From Actinomycetospora lemnae (GTDB lineage Bacteria > Actinomycetota > Actinomycetes > Mycobacteriales > Pseudonocardiaceae): 64,000 nucleotides of DNA. Made by a program: the position numbers and the translations under genes. Under the pieces are notes generated by a model, which saw nothing but the letters and a program-made list of their open reading frames with translations, had not been told where the DNA came from and made no database searches. The stretch lies in contig NZ_JAQZAO010000003.1 of assembly GCF_028737315.1 (NCBI RefSeq), positions 480,653 to 544,652 of the forward strand. Reading direction: 5' to 3'. Below are positions 7,127 to 16,437 of this stretch, in pieces (the stretch's first letter is position 1; each line of letters begins with the position of its first letter).

Positions 7127-9144
7127 CAGTGCACTCCAGGGAGAAGTCGGGCCATGGCCTGGGCGCCACGCGAGAGCGGGCCCGTGTCGAGCGTCCGCGC
7201 GTCGTCGTGGCTCGGGGGGTCACTACCCTCACGCGCCGCCGCCGACTCCGGGAACACCCGGTACGCGACGTGCATGACGGCGTCCTTGATGCTCGGCGTC
7301 AGCGCCCCCGCGACCGCCCCGAACGTGCCGAGCGCCGTGCCGACGTGCTTGGGCCGGTCGACCAGCGCGTGCATCACCTTGTCCGCCGCCTCCTCGGGGG
7401 AGTCGGTGGGGAACGCGTCGTAGATGCGGGTCGGGGCGATCATGGGCGTGCGCACCAGCGGCATGTGCACGGTGGTGAACGTGACGCCCTCGCCGAGCAC
7501 CTCGGTGGCGACGATGCTCGCCCACGCGTCGAGCGCGGCCTTGCTCGCGACGTAGGCGGAGAAGCGGGGCGGGCCGGTCTGCACCCCGATCGAGGAGATG
7601 TCGACGATGTGACCGAAGCGCCGCTCGAGCATGTGCGGCAGCAGGGCGAGCGTCAGGCGCACGGCGCCGAAGTAGTTGATGGCCATCGTGCGCTCGAAGT
7701 CGTGGAAGCGTTCGAGCTCGAGGCGCACGCCGCGGCGGATCGAGCGGCCGGCGTTGTTGACCAGCATGTCGATGCCGGTGTCGGGGCCCGCGTGGTCGTT
7801 GATCATGGCCTTGACCAGCGCGTCCACCGACTCGGCGTCGGTGATGTCGCACGAGTAGACCCAGGCCTGGCCGCCGTCGCGCTCGATCTGGGTCTTGACC
7901 TCCTCGAGCTCCTCGGTGCGCCGCGCGACCAGCAGCGGGACGCCGCCGGCACGGGCGACCTTGAACGCCGTCTCGCGCCCGATGCCCGACGACGCGCCGG
8001 TGATGACGACGCGGCGGCCCTGCAGCGGCCCGCCGGGGCGGGGGCGGCGGTGGCGGTTGGGGTCGAGGTGCTCGCGCCAGTACCCGACGAGCGCGGCGGC
8101 GTACTCGCCGATCTCGGGGCTGCGGATGCCGCTGCCGGCGAGCTCGGCGTTCGTCTTCTCGGCCGTGAACCGCGCCCCGAACGTGAGGTGCGGCAGGACC
8201 TCGGGCGGGATGTCGAGCTCGGCCAGGGCGATGTCGCGGGCCGCGGCGAGCGCGGGCACGCGCTGGGCGAGGTCGGCGCCGCGGCGCACGAGGTCGCCGA
8301 CCCCCGTCGGCATCGTCGCCTGTACCTGCGGCGCGCCCAGCGGCGCGGCGAGGGCGTTGTAGACCTCCGACAGCGGCTGCGGGCGCGGGTGCACGAGGTG
8401 GAACGCGCGGTGGTCGAGGCCGGGCCGGTGCACGAGGTGGACCATCGCGTCGGCGACGAAGTCGACCGGGACGACGTTGGTCGCGCCCAGCTCGGGGATC
8501 GCGAACCGCAGCGCGCTCGGCAACCGACCGAGGAGCGAGATGGCCGTGAGCAGGTAGTACGGCCCGTCGACCTTGTCCATCTCGCCGGTCTGCGAGTCGC
8601 CGACGACGACCGCGGGCCGGTAGACGCGCCACGGGACCGTCGACTCCTCGCGCACGATGCGCTCGGCCCGGTACTTCGTCTCGTGGTACGGGTTGCCGAA
8701 GCGCTGCCCGACGTCGAGGTCGTCCTCGGTGAACGTGCCCTCGTACTCGCCGGCGACGGCGACGCTCGAGACGTGGTGCAGGCAGCCGACGCGCAGGCGC
8801 GAGGCCAGCTCCACGACGCCGCGCGTGCCGTCGACGTTGGCGGCGCGGTTGGTGTCGTCGTCGGCGGTGATGTCGTAGACCGCGCCCAGGTGCAGGACGT
8901 GGTCGACGCGGCCGGCGAGCCCGTCGACCTCGGCGTCGTGCAGGCCCAGGCGGGGGCGGGTGAGGTCGCCGACCACGGGCACGACCTTGTCGTGGCCCGG
9001 GGTGTCGGCGAGGCGGCGCAGCAGCCGGTCGCGTGAGCCCTCGCGCACGAGCGCGTAGACGGCCTCGCAGTCGTCACGGGCCAGCAGGCGCGCGAGCACC
9101 ATCCGCCCCAGGAACCCGGTACCGCCGGTCACCAGATACCGCAT
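7123..9144 (-). CDS. Two-domain fatty acyl-CoA reductase (NAD_binding_4 plus SDR)
   Basis: A 673-residue fusion. Residues 1-365 are an extended SDR/male-sterility reductase (GGTGFLG near the start, then YHETKYRAE with the active-site Tyr/Lys). Residues 375-650 are a classical SDR (TGASSGIGRE, NNAG, and YVASK). The same order and length occur in Marinobacter FAR and the mycobacterial acyl-CoA reductase group, in which one polypeptide reduces acyl-CoA through the aldehyde to the fatty alcohol. ATG at 9144 is chosen because it gives MRYLVTGGTGF; a start six codons upstream adds nothing. It is coupled to an acyl-CoA synthetase, and a WS/DGAT at 55 kb could esterify the alcohol. Confidence 0.85.
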   Translation of the reverse strand: MRYLVTGGTGFLGRMVLARLLARDDCEAVYALVREGSRDRLLRRLADTPGHDKVVPVVGDLTRPRLGLHDAEVDGLAGRVDHVLHLGAVYDITADDDTNRAANVDGTRGVVELASRLRVGCLHHVSSVAVAGEYEGTFTEDDLDVGQRFGNPYHETKYRAERIVREESTVPWRVYRPAVVVGDSQTGEMDKVDGPYYLLTAISLLGRLPSALRFAIPELGATNVVPVDFVADAMVHLVHRPGLDHRAFHLVHPRPQPLSEVYNALAAPLGAPQVQATMPTGVGDLVRRGADLAQRVPALAAARDIALAELDIPPEVLPHLTFGARFTAEKTNAELAGSGIRSPEIGEYAAALVGYWREHLDPNRHRRPRPGGPLQGRRVVITGASSGIGRETAFKVARAGGVPLLVARRTEELEEVKTQIERDGGQAWVYSCDITDAESVDALVKAMINDHAGPDTGIDMLVNNAGRSIRRGVRLELERFHDFERTMAINYFGAVRLTLALLPHMLERRFGHIVDISSIGVQTGPPRFSAYVASKAALDAWASIVATEVLGEGVTFTTVHMPLVRTPMIAPTRIYDAFPTDSPEEAADKVMHALVDRPKHVGTALGTFGAVAGALTPSIKDAVMHVAYRVFPESAAAREGSDPPSHDDARTLDTGPLSRGAQAMARLLPGVHW

Positions 9145-9213
9145 GGCGGAGGATCGTGGCACAGGCCACGACCACCCGCCACGTGTGGTTACCGGTCGGT
9201 CACCGCGCTGACC

Positions 9214-9402
9214 TCACCGTTCGGGGTCGGCCATCTCCTCGACGTCGGTCTCGACGTCGTCGCCGACGGCCTCGACCTGGTCGGTGGTCTTCTGCTCGCG
9301 CGGCTTGTCGGGGTCGAGGCCCTCGACCAGCGCCGCGTCCTCGTCGTACTCCTGGACGTAGCGCTGCTCGATGTCGGCGGCGTCCTGACGCTGCTCGCTC
9401 AT
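9214..9402 (-). CDS. Small acidic hypothetical protein
   Basis: A 62-residue, strongly acidic protein with no cysteine, no hydrophobic segment and a predicted disordered composition. It is convergent with the acyl reductase side and divergent from the DNA ligase gene (start-to-start 31 bp), so the two starts share a short promoter region. Codon third positions are almost all G/C, which supports real coding. No family recognised. Confidence 0.6.
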   Translation of the reverse strand: MSEQRQDAADIEQRYVQEYDEDAALVEGLDPDKPREQKTTDQVEAVGDDVETDVEEMADPER

Positions 9403-9433
9403 GGACCGGAACGGTAGGGGGTAGGAAGGCGGG

Positions 9434-10426
9434 GTGCCCGACGACGTGTGGGACCTGCCGCCCGAGCAGCAGCGCGCCCTGCGCCGCGCGGAGGACGTGC
9501 GCTACCGGGCGCCGATGCTCGCGACCCTGTCCAAGGAGCATCCGCCGGGGGCCGGCTGGGTCTTCGAGCGCAAGCTCGACGGCGTCCGGGTGATCGCCAC
9601 CCGCGAGCGGGGCGAGGCGCCGCGGTTGTGGTCGCGCAACGAGAAGCCGATGGACGCGAGCTACCCCGAGATCGTCGAGGCGCTCGACGCGCACGGGCCG
9701 TCCCGGTTCGTGCTCGACGGCGAGATCACCGCCGCCGACGGGACGTTCTCGAGCCTGCAGGCGCGCATGCACCTGCAGGACCCGAACCGGGCGCGGCGCA
9801 CGGGCGTGGTGGTCGAGGCGCACCTGTTCGACCTGCTCGTGCTCGACGACGTCGACGTGACGCGGCTGCCGCAGTCGACGCGGCACCGGATCCTCGACGC
9901 CGTCGTCGGGATCGAGGCGCCGCTGTTCCGCTCGCCCGCGCTCGAGGGCGACCCGTCGGACCTGCTCGCCGAGGCGTGCGCCGACGGCTGGGAGGGGCTG
10001 ATCGCCAAGCGCAGCGACGCGCCGTACGTCGTCGGCGGGCGCAGCCGTGACTGGCTCAAGCTCAAGTGCGTCCGCGACCAGGAGTTCGTCATCGGCGGCT
10101 GGACCGACCCGTCCGGCTCGCGGCGGGGGCTCGGCGCGCTGCTCGTGGGCTACTACGCCGACGGGCAGCTGCGCTACGCCGGGAAGGTCGGGACGGGGTA
10201 CGACGCGGCGACGCTGGTGATGCTGCGCGACCGGCTGGACCCGTTGACGGTCGCGGAGAGCCCGTTCGTCGACGCGGTGCGGGAGAGGGGCCAGCACTGG
10301 GTGCGCCCCGAGCTGGTGTGCGCGGTCGGGTTCGGCGAGTGGACCACCGACGGGCGCCTGCGCCACCCCCGCTACCAGGGCCTGCGCGAGGACAAGGACC
10401 CCGCCGACGTCGTGCGGGAGCAGTGA
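9434..10426 (+). CDS. ATP-dependent DNA ligase (LigD ligase-domain type)
   Basis: This 330-residue nucleotidyltransferase has the ligase adenylation motif I at FERKLDGVR (Lys47 as AMP acceptor), motif III 'LDGEITA', motif IV 'EGLIAKR', and motif V 'WLKLKC'. A C-terminal OB fold follows from about residue 215. Length and motif spacing match the stand-alone ligase domain of LigD or LigC proteins used in bacterial non-homologous end joining. No Ku, polymerase or nuclease partner gene is in the window. It begins with GTG and overlaps the next gene by 4 nt. Confidence 0.92.
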   Translation: MPDDVWDLPPEQQRALRRAEDVRYRAPMLATLSKEHPPGAGWVFERKLDGVRVIATRERGEAPRLWSRNEKPMDASYPEIVEALDAHGPSRFVLDGEITAADGTFSSLQARMHLQDPNRARRTGVVVEAHLFDLLVLDDVDVTRLPQSTRHRILDAVVGIEAPLFRSPALEGDPSDLLAEACADGWEGLIAKRSDAPYVVGGRSRDWLKLKCVRDQEFVIGGWTDPSGSRRGLGALLVGYYADGQLRYAGKVGTGYDAATLVMLRDRLDPLTVAESPFVDAVRERGQHWVRPELVCAVGFGEWTTDGRLRHPRYQGLREDKDPADVVREQ

Positions 10427-11058
10427 CCTCGTTCCCCGACCACCTGCGCCGGTGGTCGGCGGCGCACGGCGGGATCGAGCCGCGAGGTCTCGTGCTCGGC
10501 TGGCTGCGGGTGGTGCACGTGCTGGTGCGGCCGCTGGCGCGCCGGCGGGTGCCGCCGTGGGTGCTGACGCTCGCGTCGCTGGTGTGCGGGGTGGCGGTGC
10601 CGCTCGCGGTGCTGCTCGGCCGGTGGGGGGCGCTCCTCGGCGCCGTGCTGGCGGTGCTGTGCGCACTGCTCGACGGGCTCGACGGCGCGGTCGCCGTGCT
10701 CACCGACACCGCGACGGCGTGGGGGCGGGTGCTCGACCAGCTCGTCGACCGGGTCGGCGACGTGGCGTTCCTCGTGGCGCTGGTGCTGGCGGGCGCGCCG
10801 GGGTGGCTCGCGGTCGGGGTGGGGACGCTGACGCTGCTGCAGGAGTCGGTGCGGGCCTCGGCGGCGCTGCCCGAGGTGGGCGTGGTGAGCGTGTGGGAGC
10901 GGCCCTCGCGGGTGATCGTGACGTCGCTGGGGCTGCTGGGCACGGTGCTGACACCCGGGCTGCCGGTGGCCACCGTCGCGGTGGTGATCGCGGCGGTGCT
11001 GGCCGTGGTCGGATTCGTGCAGGTCGTGGTGACGGTGTTCCGCCGCCTGACCACGTGA
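10423..11058 (+). CDS. CDP-alcohol phosphatidyltransferase family protein
   Basis: A 211-residue integral membrane enzyme with about five hydrophobic helices. The CDP-alcohol signature D-x2-DG-x2-A-R...G-x3-D-x3-D appears as DGLDGAVAVLTDTATAWGR followed by VLDQLVDRVGD. All acidic residues are present, but the usual Arg after Ala is Val. It would transfer a phosphatidyl or diether group to an alcohol acceptor. The GTG start overlaps the ligase stop (GTGA). The TGA stop lies inside a 40-bp palindrome. Confidence 0.85.
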   Translation: MTSFPDHLRRWSAAHGGIEPRGLVLGWLRVVHVLVRPLARRRVPPWVLTLASLVCGVAVPLAVLLGRWGALLGAVLAVLCALLDGLDGAVAVLTDTATAWGRVLDQLVDRVGDVAFLVALVLAGAPGWLAVGVGTLTLLQESVRASAALPEVGVVSVWERPSRVIVTSLGLLGTVLTPGLPVATVAVVIAAVLAVVGFVQVVVTVFRRLTT

Positions 11059-11094
11059 GCGGACTTTCGAGCTATAGCTCCAATGTTCGCTCAC
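11055..11094. repeat. 40-bp palindrome, type II copy 1
   Basis: Starts GTGAGCGG and ends TTCGCTCAC, with the centre GAGCTATAGCTC. 17 of 20 base pairs match across the dyad. The TGA of the CDP-alcohol phosphatidyltransferase (11056-11058) is the TGA of the left GTGAG end. It lies 19 bp from another palindrome (11114-11153); together they form a pair of hairpins between convergent genes. Confidence 0.85.
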
Positions 11095-11113
11095 GGACGA
11101 CGGTGGGCCCCTC

Positions 11114-11153
11114 GTGAGTAGTTGCCACGCCTATACGCGTGCCGACTGCTCAC
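11114..11153. repeat. 40-bp palindrome, type I copy 1
   Basis: Starts GTGAGTAGTTG and ends CTGCTCAC, with centre CCTATACG (the other type I copies have CCTATAGG). 16 of 20 positions pair. The TAG stop of the CrtI-like gene is the complement of the central CTA (11131-11133), so the last residues of that protein (EQSARV) are encoded by the repeat. Confidence 0.88.
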
Positions 11154-12624
11154 GTGCGAGGCGGGCGGTGATCTCGGCGGAGAGGGTCACGAGGGGGAGG
11201 CCGCCGCCGGGGTGGGAGGAGCCGCCGACGAGGTAGAGCCCGGCGACCGGGGAGCGGTTGGCCGGGCGCAGGAACGCCGCGAGGGCGCCGTCGGACGACG
11301 TGCCGTAGATCGAGCCGCCGGGGGAGAGGGTCTCGCGCTCGAGGTCGGCGGGCGTGCGCACGGTGCACGAGCGGATGCGGTGGCGCACGTCGAGCCCGCG
11401 GCGCGCCATGACGTCGAGGATGCGCTCGGCGTAGCGCGGCGCCAGGCCCGGCGCGTCCCAGTCGACGCCGCCCGCCGGGTCGTGGCGCGGGGCCGTGACC
11501 AGCACGAACCACCCCTCGCCGTCGTCGTCGCGGCGCAGCGCGGGGTCGTCGGGGGCGTGGACGTAGACCGTCGGGGACGACGCCGGGACCCGCGAGCGGT
11601 AGGCGTCGAACTCGGCGTCGTACGCCGCGCGCGAGGGCGGGAAGAGCACGCGGTGGTGGGGTGTGGCGGGGTCGCGGCCGGCGAGGCCCAGCAGCAGCAC
11701 GAACCCCGACGACGACGGCGTGGTGCGCGCGAGACGACGGGCCGACGCGCGGTGGGGGAGGAGGCCGCCGGGCCCGTAGACCGTCGACGCGTCGGCGTTG
11801 GCCACCACGACGTCCGCGGCCAGCCGCTCCCCGGCGTCCAGCCGCACGCCCGAGACGCGGTCGCCGACGGTGTCGATCGCCGTGACCCGCGCCCCCGTCC
11901 GGAGCTCGACGCCGAGTGCCCGGCAGCGGTCGGCCACCGCCTCGGCGAGCCGCCGCAGCCCGCCGCGGACGTACCAGGACCCGAACTGCTGCTCGACGTA
12001 CGGCACGACCGCGAGCGCCGCCGGCGCGCGCCGGGGGTCGGAGCCGGAGTACGTCGCGTAGCGGTCGAGCAGCAGGCCCAGGCGCTCGTCGCGCAGGTAG
12101 CGGTCGCCGACCCCGCGCAGGCTCCGCCACGGGGCGACGGCGAGCAGGTCGCGCACCCGCAGCGAGAGCCGCGCGAGCCCGCCGGGGGAGACCGGCGACT
12201 CGAGGAAGTGCTCGTGCGTCGCGTCCCAGACGCGCTGCGCGTGCGCCAGGAACGCCTCCCACTGGGCGCCCGCGCCGTCGCCCAGGGCGTCGTCCATCGC
12301 CGGCGCGATCGCCGGCCGCTCGCCGGGCAGGTCCAGCGCGACCCCGTCGCCGAACCGGTAGCGCGCGGCCACGTCGAGACGCTGCAGGTCGAGGACGTCG
12401 CGCAGGGGCGCCCCGGTGTCGGCGAAGAGTCGCTCGAGCACCAAGGGCATGGTGACCAGCGAGGGCCCGGTGTCGAAGCGGAACCCGTCCACCTCGACCG
12501 TGCCGAGCTTGCCGCCGACGCGCTCGGTCGCCTCGAGCAGCGTCACCTGCTGCCCGGACGCGGCGAGCCGCGCGGCGACGGCCAGCCCGCCGAGCCCCCC
12601 GCCGACGACGACCGCGCGCGTCAT
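11131..12624 (-). CDS. Phytoene desaturase-like FAD oxidoreductase (CrtI family)
   Basis: A 497-residue carotenoid oxidoreductase. The N-terminal dinucleotide-binding motif GGGLGGLAVAARL (about 7-19) is followed by the acidic residue in LLEATERVGGK, and the C-terminal FAD motif GLYLVGGSSHPGGGLP is typical of CrtI/CrtN-type desaturases. Start ATG overlaps the stop of the upstream glycosyltransferase (ATGA). Located last in a cruF-GT2-crtI operon, it probably desaturates or otherwise oxidises a carotenoid end group. Which carotenoid step cannot be told from sequence. The stop codon comes from the palindromic repeat at 11114-11153. Confidence 0.88.
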   Translation of the reverse strand: MTRAVVVGGGLGGLAVAARLAASGQQVTLLEATERVGGKLGTVEVDGFRFDTGPSLVTMPLVLERLFADTGAPLRDVLDLQRLDVAARYRFGDGVALDLPGERPAIAPAMDDALGDGAGAQWEAFLAHAQRVWDATHEHFLESPVSPGGLARLSLRVRDLLAVAPWRSLRGVGDRYLRDERLGLLLDRYATYSGSDPRRAPAALAVVPYVEQQFGSWYVRGGLRRLAEAVADRCRALGVELRTGARVTAIDTVGDRVSGVRLDAGERLAADVVVANADASTVYGPGGLLPHRASARRLARTTPSSSGFVLLLGLAGRDPATPHHRVLFPPSRAAYDAEFDAYRSRVPASSPTVYVHAPDDPALRRDDDGEGWFVLVTAPRHDPAGGVDWDAPGLAPRYAERILDVMARRGLDVRHRIRSCTVRTPADLERETLSPGGSIYGTSSDGALAAFLRPANRSPVAGLYLVGGSSHPGGGLPLVTLSAEITARLAREQSARV

Positions 12625-13742
12625 GCCGCCCGCGACGGCGTCTCGGCCACCACCGGGCGCCCGCGCCAGCGCAGGGTGCCCGCGCGGCGGCGGCGCCAGG
12701 AGTCGATGGTGAGCGCGGCGACCGCGAGCACCGAGACGGGGTGGGCGACGGCGTCGCCCGGGCGCGTGCCGGTGCGCCGCGCGGCGAGCACGCGGCTCGC
12801 CACCCCCGCGAGGTAGCCGACCAGCCCGACCCGCGACCCACCGAGGGCCGCGAGCGCCGGGACGACGTGGACGAGCGCCAGCAGCCCGACGATCGCCGCG
12901 GCGCGCGGGCGGGTGCCGAACGCCGCCCACAGTGACTTCGTGTAGCCCGCGCGCACCTCCACCGCCCCGTGGTACATCCGGCACTCCGCGACCCGTGTGC
13001 CGTCGGCGACCACGCCCCGGCGGCCGTGGCGCTTGAGCGCGCGCACCAGGGCGAGGTCGTCGAGGACCTGGTCGGGCGGGTGCCCGCCGGCCGCGCGGTA
13101 GGCGCGCGCGTCGACGGCGAGCAGCTGCCCGTTGGCCGCGGACAGCGACGGGCGCGGCGAGCGCTCCGCGACGCCCAGGGGCAGCGTCGCCAGCCACGAC
13201 CACGCCAGCAGCGGCTGCACCAGCCGCTCGGCCGGGCCCTCGGCGCGCTGGCGGGGGTGGGGGCTGACGAGGTCGAGCCCGGTGCGGCGCAGCAGGTCGA
13301 CGGTGGCCGCGAGCCCGTGCGGCGCCACGCGGACGTCGGCGTCGACGAACACGAGGACGTCGGCGGTCGTCGCCTCCCTCGCCGCGGCGAGCTGGTGGCA
13401 CGCCCACGGCTTCGCGAGCCAGCCGGCCGGCGTCGGCGCACCGTCGAGGACGCGCACGCCGAGCGCGCGCACCCGGGCGGCGGTGGTGTCGGTGGACCCG
13501 TCGTCGAGGACGAGGACCTCCGCCGGGACCGGCCAGCCCTCGACCGCGGCGAGCAGGGCCCGCACGCAGTCGACGATGTCGGCCTCCTCGTCGCGGGCGG
13601 GCACGAGCACGGCGACCCGCTCGCGCGGCGGCGGCGCGCTCGGGTCCGGGACGCGCAGGCGGCGCAGGTTGTCGACGGTGAGGCCCAGCGAGGCGAGCGC
13701 GAGCCCCGAGCCGACGGCCGTACCCAGCGCGGTGATCCTCAC
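12621..13742 (-). CDS. Family 2 glycosyltransferase (carotenoid cluster)
   Basis: A 373-residue membrane-associated GT2. A single N-terminal helix (about 5-22) leads into the GT-A domain: VLVPARDEEADI, VLDDGSTD, and the metal-binding VFVDADVR (DxD). QVLDDLALVRALK later resembles the [E/D]D-xx catalytic region. Two or three C-terminal helices follow (about 275-335). It is coupled by 4-nt overlaps to cruF upstream and crtI downstream, so the acceptor is probably a hydroxylated carotenoid, as for CruC-type enzymes. This inference depends on context. Starts with GTG. Confidence 0.85.
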   Translation of the reverse strand: MRITALGTAVGSGLALASLGLTVDNLRRLRVPDPSAPPPRERVAVLVPARDEEADIVDCVRALLAAVEGWPVPAEVLVLDDGSTDTTAARVRALGVRVLDGAPTPAGWLAKPWACHQLAAAREATTADVLVFVDADVRVAPHGLAATVDLLRRTGLDLVSPHPRQRAEGPAERLVQPLLAWSWLATLPLGVAERSPRPSLSAANGQLLAVDARAYRAAGGHPPDQVLDDLALVRALKRHGRRGVVADGTRVAECRMYHGAVEVRAGYTKSLWAAFGTRPRAAAIVGLLALVHVVPALAALGGSRVGLVGYLAGVASRVLAARRTGTRPGDAVAHPVSVLAVAALTIDSWRRRRAGTLRWRGRPVVAETPSRAA

Positions 13743-14557
13743 GTCCGCGCCCCGTGGCGTCGCAGCACCACGAGCAGCGGCACCCCGACCAGCCCCATGA
13801 GCACGCCGCCGACCAGCGCGACCGATGGCCGCCCGAAGAACACGGCGGCGGCCATCGTCGACGACAGGAACGTCCAGCACCACAGGGTCAGCGGCAGCCG
13901 GTCGTCGCCCTCGTGCGGCGCCGGGACGACGCGGTCCAGCGCGGCGATCATCAGCAGGGCGACGAGCAGCCAGCCCGCGAAGTTCGACACGGGGATGCCC
14001 GGCACCCCGGGCAGCGTCGGCCACGGCTCGAGCCAGTACCAGTGCCCGGCCTCGACCATCTGCGGGTCGAGGAAGACGTCCCAGGTGGCCAGCGCCCAGG
14101 CGCCGAGGACGGTGACCGCGCCCCGCCCGCGACCGAGCGCCGCGGCCAGACGGCGCCCGACGACGAGGGACGGGTAGGCCATCATCGTCCAGGCCAGGGG
14201 CACGACGACCGGCACGCCGAGCACCTCGGCGCCCAGCGAGCCCGTGTAGCGGTACTCGCCGAACGGCACACCCGTCGCGAGCCCGACGGCCTCGACGAGC
14301 AGCCCGCCGCCGCCCGCGACGACGACCAGGCCGACCGCCGCGGCCGGTCCGCGGGTCAGCAGGGCGTGGGACACCGAGGCGGCCGCGAAGAGCGCGACGG
14401 CGAGGACGGTCAGCGCCGGGGTGCCGCCGCCGGTGAGGGGGAACGCGATCTGCACCCCCACGACGCCCGCGCCGAGCACCCAGGGCACGGCCTGCCACGA
14501 CGGCCGGACGGCGGGGCGCCGCCGGGTGACCGGGCGGGTGTGGGTCGTCGGGCTCAC
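13739..14557 (-). CDS. cruF: Carotenoid 1,2-hydratase-like membrane protein (CruF/DUF422)
   Basis: This 272-residue, mostly hydrophobic protein has about seven transmembrane helices. Family markers are FGEYRYTGSLGAEVLGVPVVVPLAW (read here in pieces), the ATWDVFLDPQM segment with conserved Asp residues, and the GIPVSNFAGWL motif. CruF hydrates the psi end of carotenoids to give a tertiary hydroxyl group that a partner glycosyltransferase can glycosylate. Here the next gene is a GT2. GTG start overlaps the end of the YihY-like gene. Gene symbol is by family resemblance. Confidence 0.82.
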   Translation of the reverse strand: MSPTTHTRPVTRRRPAVRPSWQAVPWVLGAGVVGVQIAFPLTGGGTPALTVLAVALFAAASVSHALLTRGPAAAVGLVVVAGGGGLLVEAVGLATGVPFGEYRYTGSLGAEVLGVPVVVPLAWTMMAYPSLVVGRRLAAALGRGRGAVTVLGAWALATWDVFLDPQMVEAGHWYWLEPWPTLPGVPGIPVSNFAGWLLVALLMIAALDRVVPAPHEGDDRLPLTLWCWTFLSSTMAAAVFFGRPSVALVGGVLMGLVGVPLLVVLRRHGART

Positions 14558-15465
14558 CGTCCCGCCCCGACGGCCAGCGGGGCGGGGTCGGACGCGGACG
14601 GCCCGGGGTCGGGCGTCTGCGCGGCGCGGGCTTCCCGCGCGGCGCGGAAGCGGCGGTCGAGGGCGTCGGTGGTGGCCCAGCCGGTGAGCATCAGCACGTG
14701 GAGCACGAACATCCACAGCGCGATCGCGACCGTGGCGCCGACGATGTCCAGGCCGCCGAACGGGATGCCGAGGTCGATCGGCAGGGCGAGGAACAGCAGG
14801 AAGCCCTGGAGGAAGCCCGCGAGCACCGCCGCGGTGCCGAACGCGCCGAGCAGCGTCGCGGCCCAGCCGGGTCCGCCGGGCGCGACGACCCGGAACCCCC
14901 AGGTCAGCACGACCCCGATGGCCACGAACGAGACGTGGAAGGCGACGACCACCTGGCCGAGCGTGCCCCAGAAGCCGCCGGTGCGGGCGAGGTCGGCGAG
15001 CAGCGGGGCGGTGACGAACACCCCGAGCGCGAGCACGGGCACGGCGAGCACCAGCGGCAGCAGGCTCACCCGCGCGCGCCAGCCGGTGAAGCGGTCGGTG
15101 CGCGGGGACAGGCGCAGGGACGCCCGGCGCAGGCCCTCGCCGTAGAACGTCGCCGGGAAGATCGTCACCAGCGCGCCCCACCACCCGAGCTCCAGCCCCG
15201 CCCGCACGAGCGCGTCGTACACCGGCCGCGCGCCCATCTCCGGCGGGACCAGCATCCGCAGGTCGGCGAGGTACCCGGCGATCGTCGCGGGCGAGGCGAG
15301 CAGCGCCGCGCCCCACACCGCGAGCAGCAGCCACGGCACGACGCCGATCGCCGCGAAGTAGGTCAGGCCGGCGGCGACGGCGGCGAGGTCACGCCCGCGC
15401 AGCGTCGCCGCCACGGACGCCGCCACCGACCGGGCGAAGGCCACCGGTCGGGACGACGAGAGCAT
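14554..15465 (-). CDS. YihY/BrkB family inner membrane protein
   Basis: A 303-residue membrane protein with about six helices. Residues 25-50 show the family start 'DLAAVAAGLTYFAAIGVVPWLLL', and 'FYGEGLRRA' plus 'LPIDLGIPFGGLDIVGATVA' are further conserved stretches. The family was once annotated as ribonuclease BN in error; its actual function is unknown. The C-terminal 30 residues are Pro/Ala-rich. I use ATG 15465; a GTG three codons upstream (15474) is possible, since neither has a strong ribosome site. It heads the carotenoid operon, perhaps only by position. Confidence 0.82.
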   Translation of the reverse strand: MLSSSRPVAFARSVAASVAATLRGRDLAAVAAGLTYFAAIGVVPWLLLAVWGAALLASPATIAGYLADLRMLVPPEMGARPVYDALVRAGLELGWWGALVTIFPATFYGEGLRRASLRLSPRTDRFTGWRARVSLLPLVLAVPVLALGVFVTAPLLADLARTGGFWGTLGQVVVAFHVSFVAIGVVLTWGFRVVAPGGPGWAATLLGAFGTAAVLAGFLQGFLLFLALPIDLGIPFGGLDIVGATVAIALWMFVLHVLMLTGWATTDALDRRFRAAREARAAQTPDPGPSASDPAPLAVGAGR

Positions 15466-15617
15466 GCGCGGCACTGCCAGGACGTACCCCGCACCTGGGG
15501 GGCACAACCGGTCACAGGAACCTCACACGTGGGCCCGGGGTCCGCCGGCGCCGACCTGCCGGACGGCGAACCGTCCTGTCCCCGGACGGGCCCGGGTCCA
15601 CGTCGATCGACGAGTGG

Positions 15618-16427
15618 TCAGCTCGCGGTCAGCCGCCCGGTGCCGGGGCCGGCGCGCTCGACCGCGGGCCACCCCGTGTCGTGGGCCCGCTCGGCCTCCT
15701 CGGCCCGGCCGCCGCCGCGCAGCCCGAACAGCCGCTTGGCGACGAGGAGGTACGCGACGACGACGAGGTTGACCACCAGCGCCAGGATCTTCGTCGGCGT
15801 CGGCCCGTGCGTGAGCTCCCAGACCTCGGGCACCAGCAGGACCGTGGTGGCGACGAACGTCAGGTACTCGGCCCACCGGCGCGCGTACCAGAGCCCGACG
15901 GCCTCGACGGTCTCGAGGACGGCGTAGGCGAGCAGGGCGGCGGCGAGCCAGTACAGCGTCGACGAGGGCACCGCGAAGGCACGCTCGACCTCGACGAGCA
16001 GGGTCGGGCCGCCGTGACCGACCGGCCCGCCGAGCCCGGCCTGCAGGATGCCGACGATCTGGCCGGCGGTCGGGCCCCAGGCCTCGCGGTAGGTGGCGAA
16101 CAGGAGCACGGCGGTCCCGAACAGGGTGAGGCCGACGACGTGCACCGTGCGGTCCAGGGCGATGAGGCGCAGCACGAACCGGTCGCGCAGCGGGCGCCCG
16201 CGCAGCGGGACCTCGACCTCGTCGGGACCGGGGACGGTGTCGCGGTCCGGGGTCGTCGGTGCCGCGCGGGGCTCCCACGCGTCGCAGCGCAGGCAGCGGT
16301 GCCAGCGCAGGCCGTCGGCGTCCTCGCGCACGAGCAGGGCGTCCTGCGCGCGCACGGTGGCCGCGTCGGTGCCGACCAGCGCGTGCCCGTGCAGCGCACA
16401 GCCCAGGAGCTCGTAGCGCAGCCTCAC
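15618..16427 (-). CDS. DUF2127 membrane protein with N-terminal Cys pair
   Basis: A 269-residue protein. The first 60 residues are soluble and hold a HRCLRCDAWEP knuckle that may bind zinc. Four hydrophobic helices follow from about residue 88 (LIALDRTVHVVGLTLFGTAVLL), with the family-typical ALLAYAVLETVEAVGLWYARRWAEY segment about residues 165-190. This is the DUF2127 pattern, function unknown. GTG start at 16427 gives VRLRYELLGCALHGHAL, the usual beginning. A 150-bp gap to the YihY gene separates it from the carotenoid operon. Confidence 0.8.
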   Translation of the reverse strand: MRLRYELLGCALHGHALVGTDAATVRAQDALLVREDADGLRWHRCLRCDAWEPRAAPTTPDRDTVPGPDEVEVPLRGRPLRDRFVLRLIALDRTVHVVGLTLFGTAVLLFATYREAWGPTAGQIVGILQAGLGGPVGHGGPTLLVEVERAFAVPSSTLYWLAAALLAYAVLETVEAVGLWYARRWAEYLTFVATTVLLVPEVWELTHGPTPTKILALVVNLVVVAYLLVAKRLFGLRGGGRAEEAERAHDTGWPAVERAGPGTGRLTAS

Positions 16428-16437
16428 GGGGGCGAGG

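Noticed and set aside
5471..9036. Long plus-strand frames opposite the acyl-CoA synthetase and reductase genes
   Set aside because: Their composition is that of mirror-frame translation, and the minus-strand frames carry full enzyme motifs.
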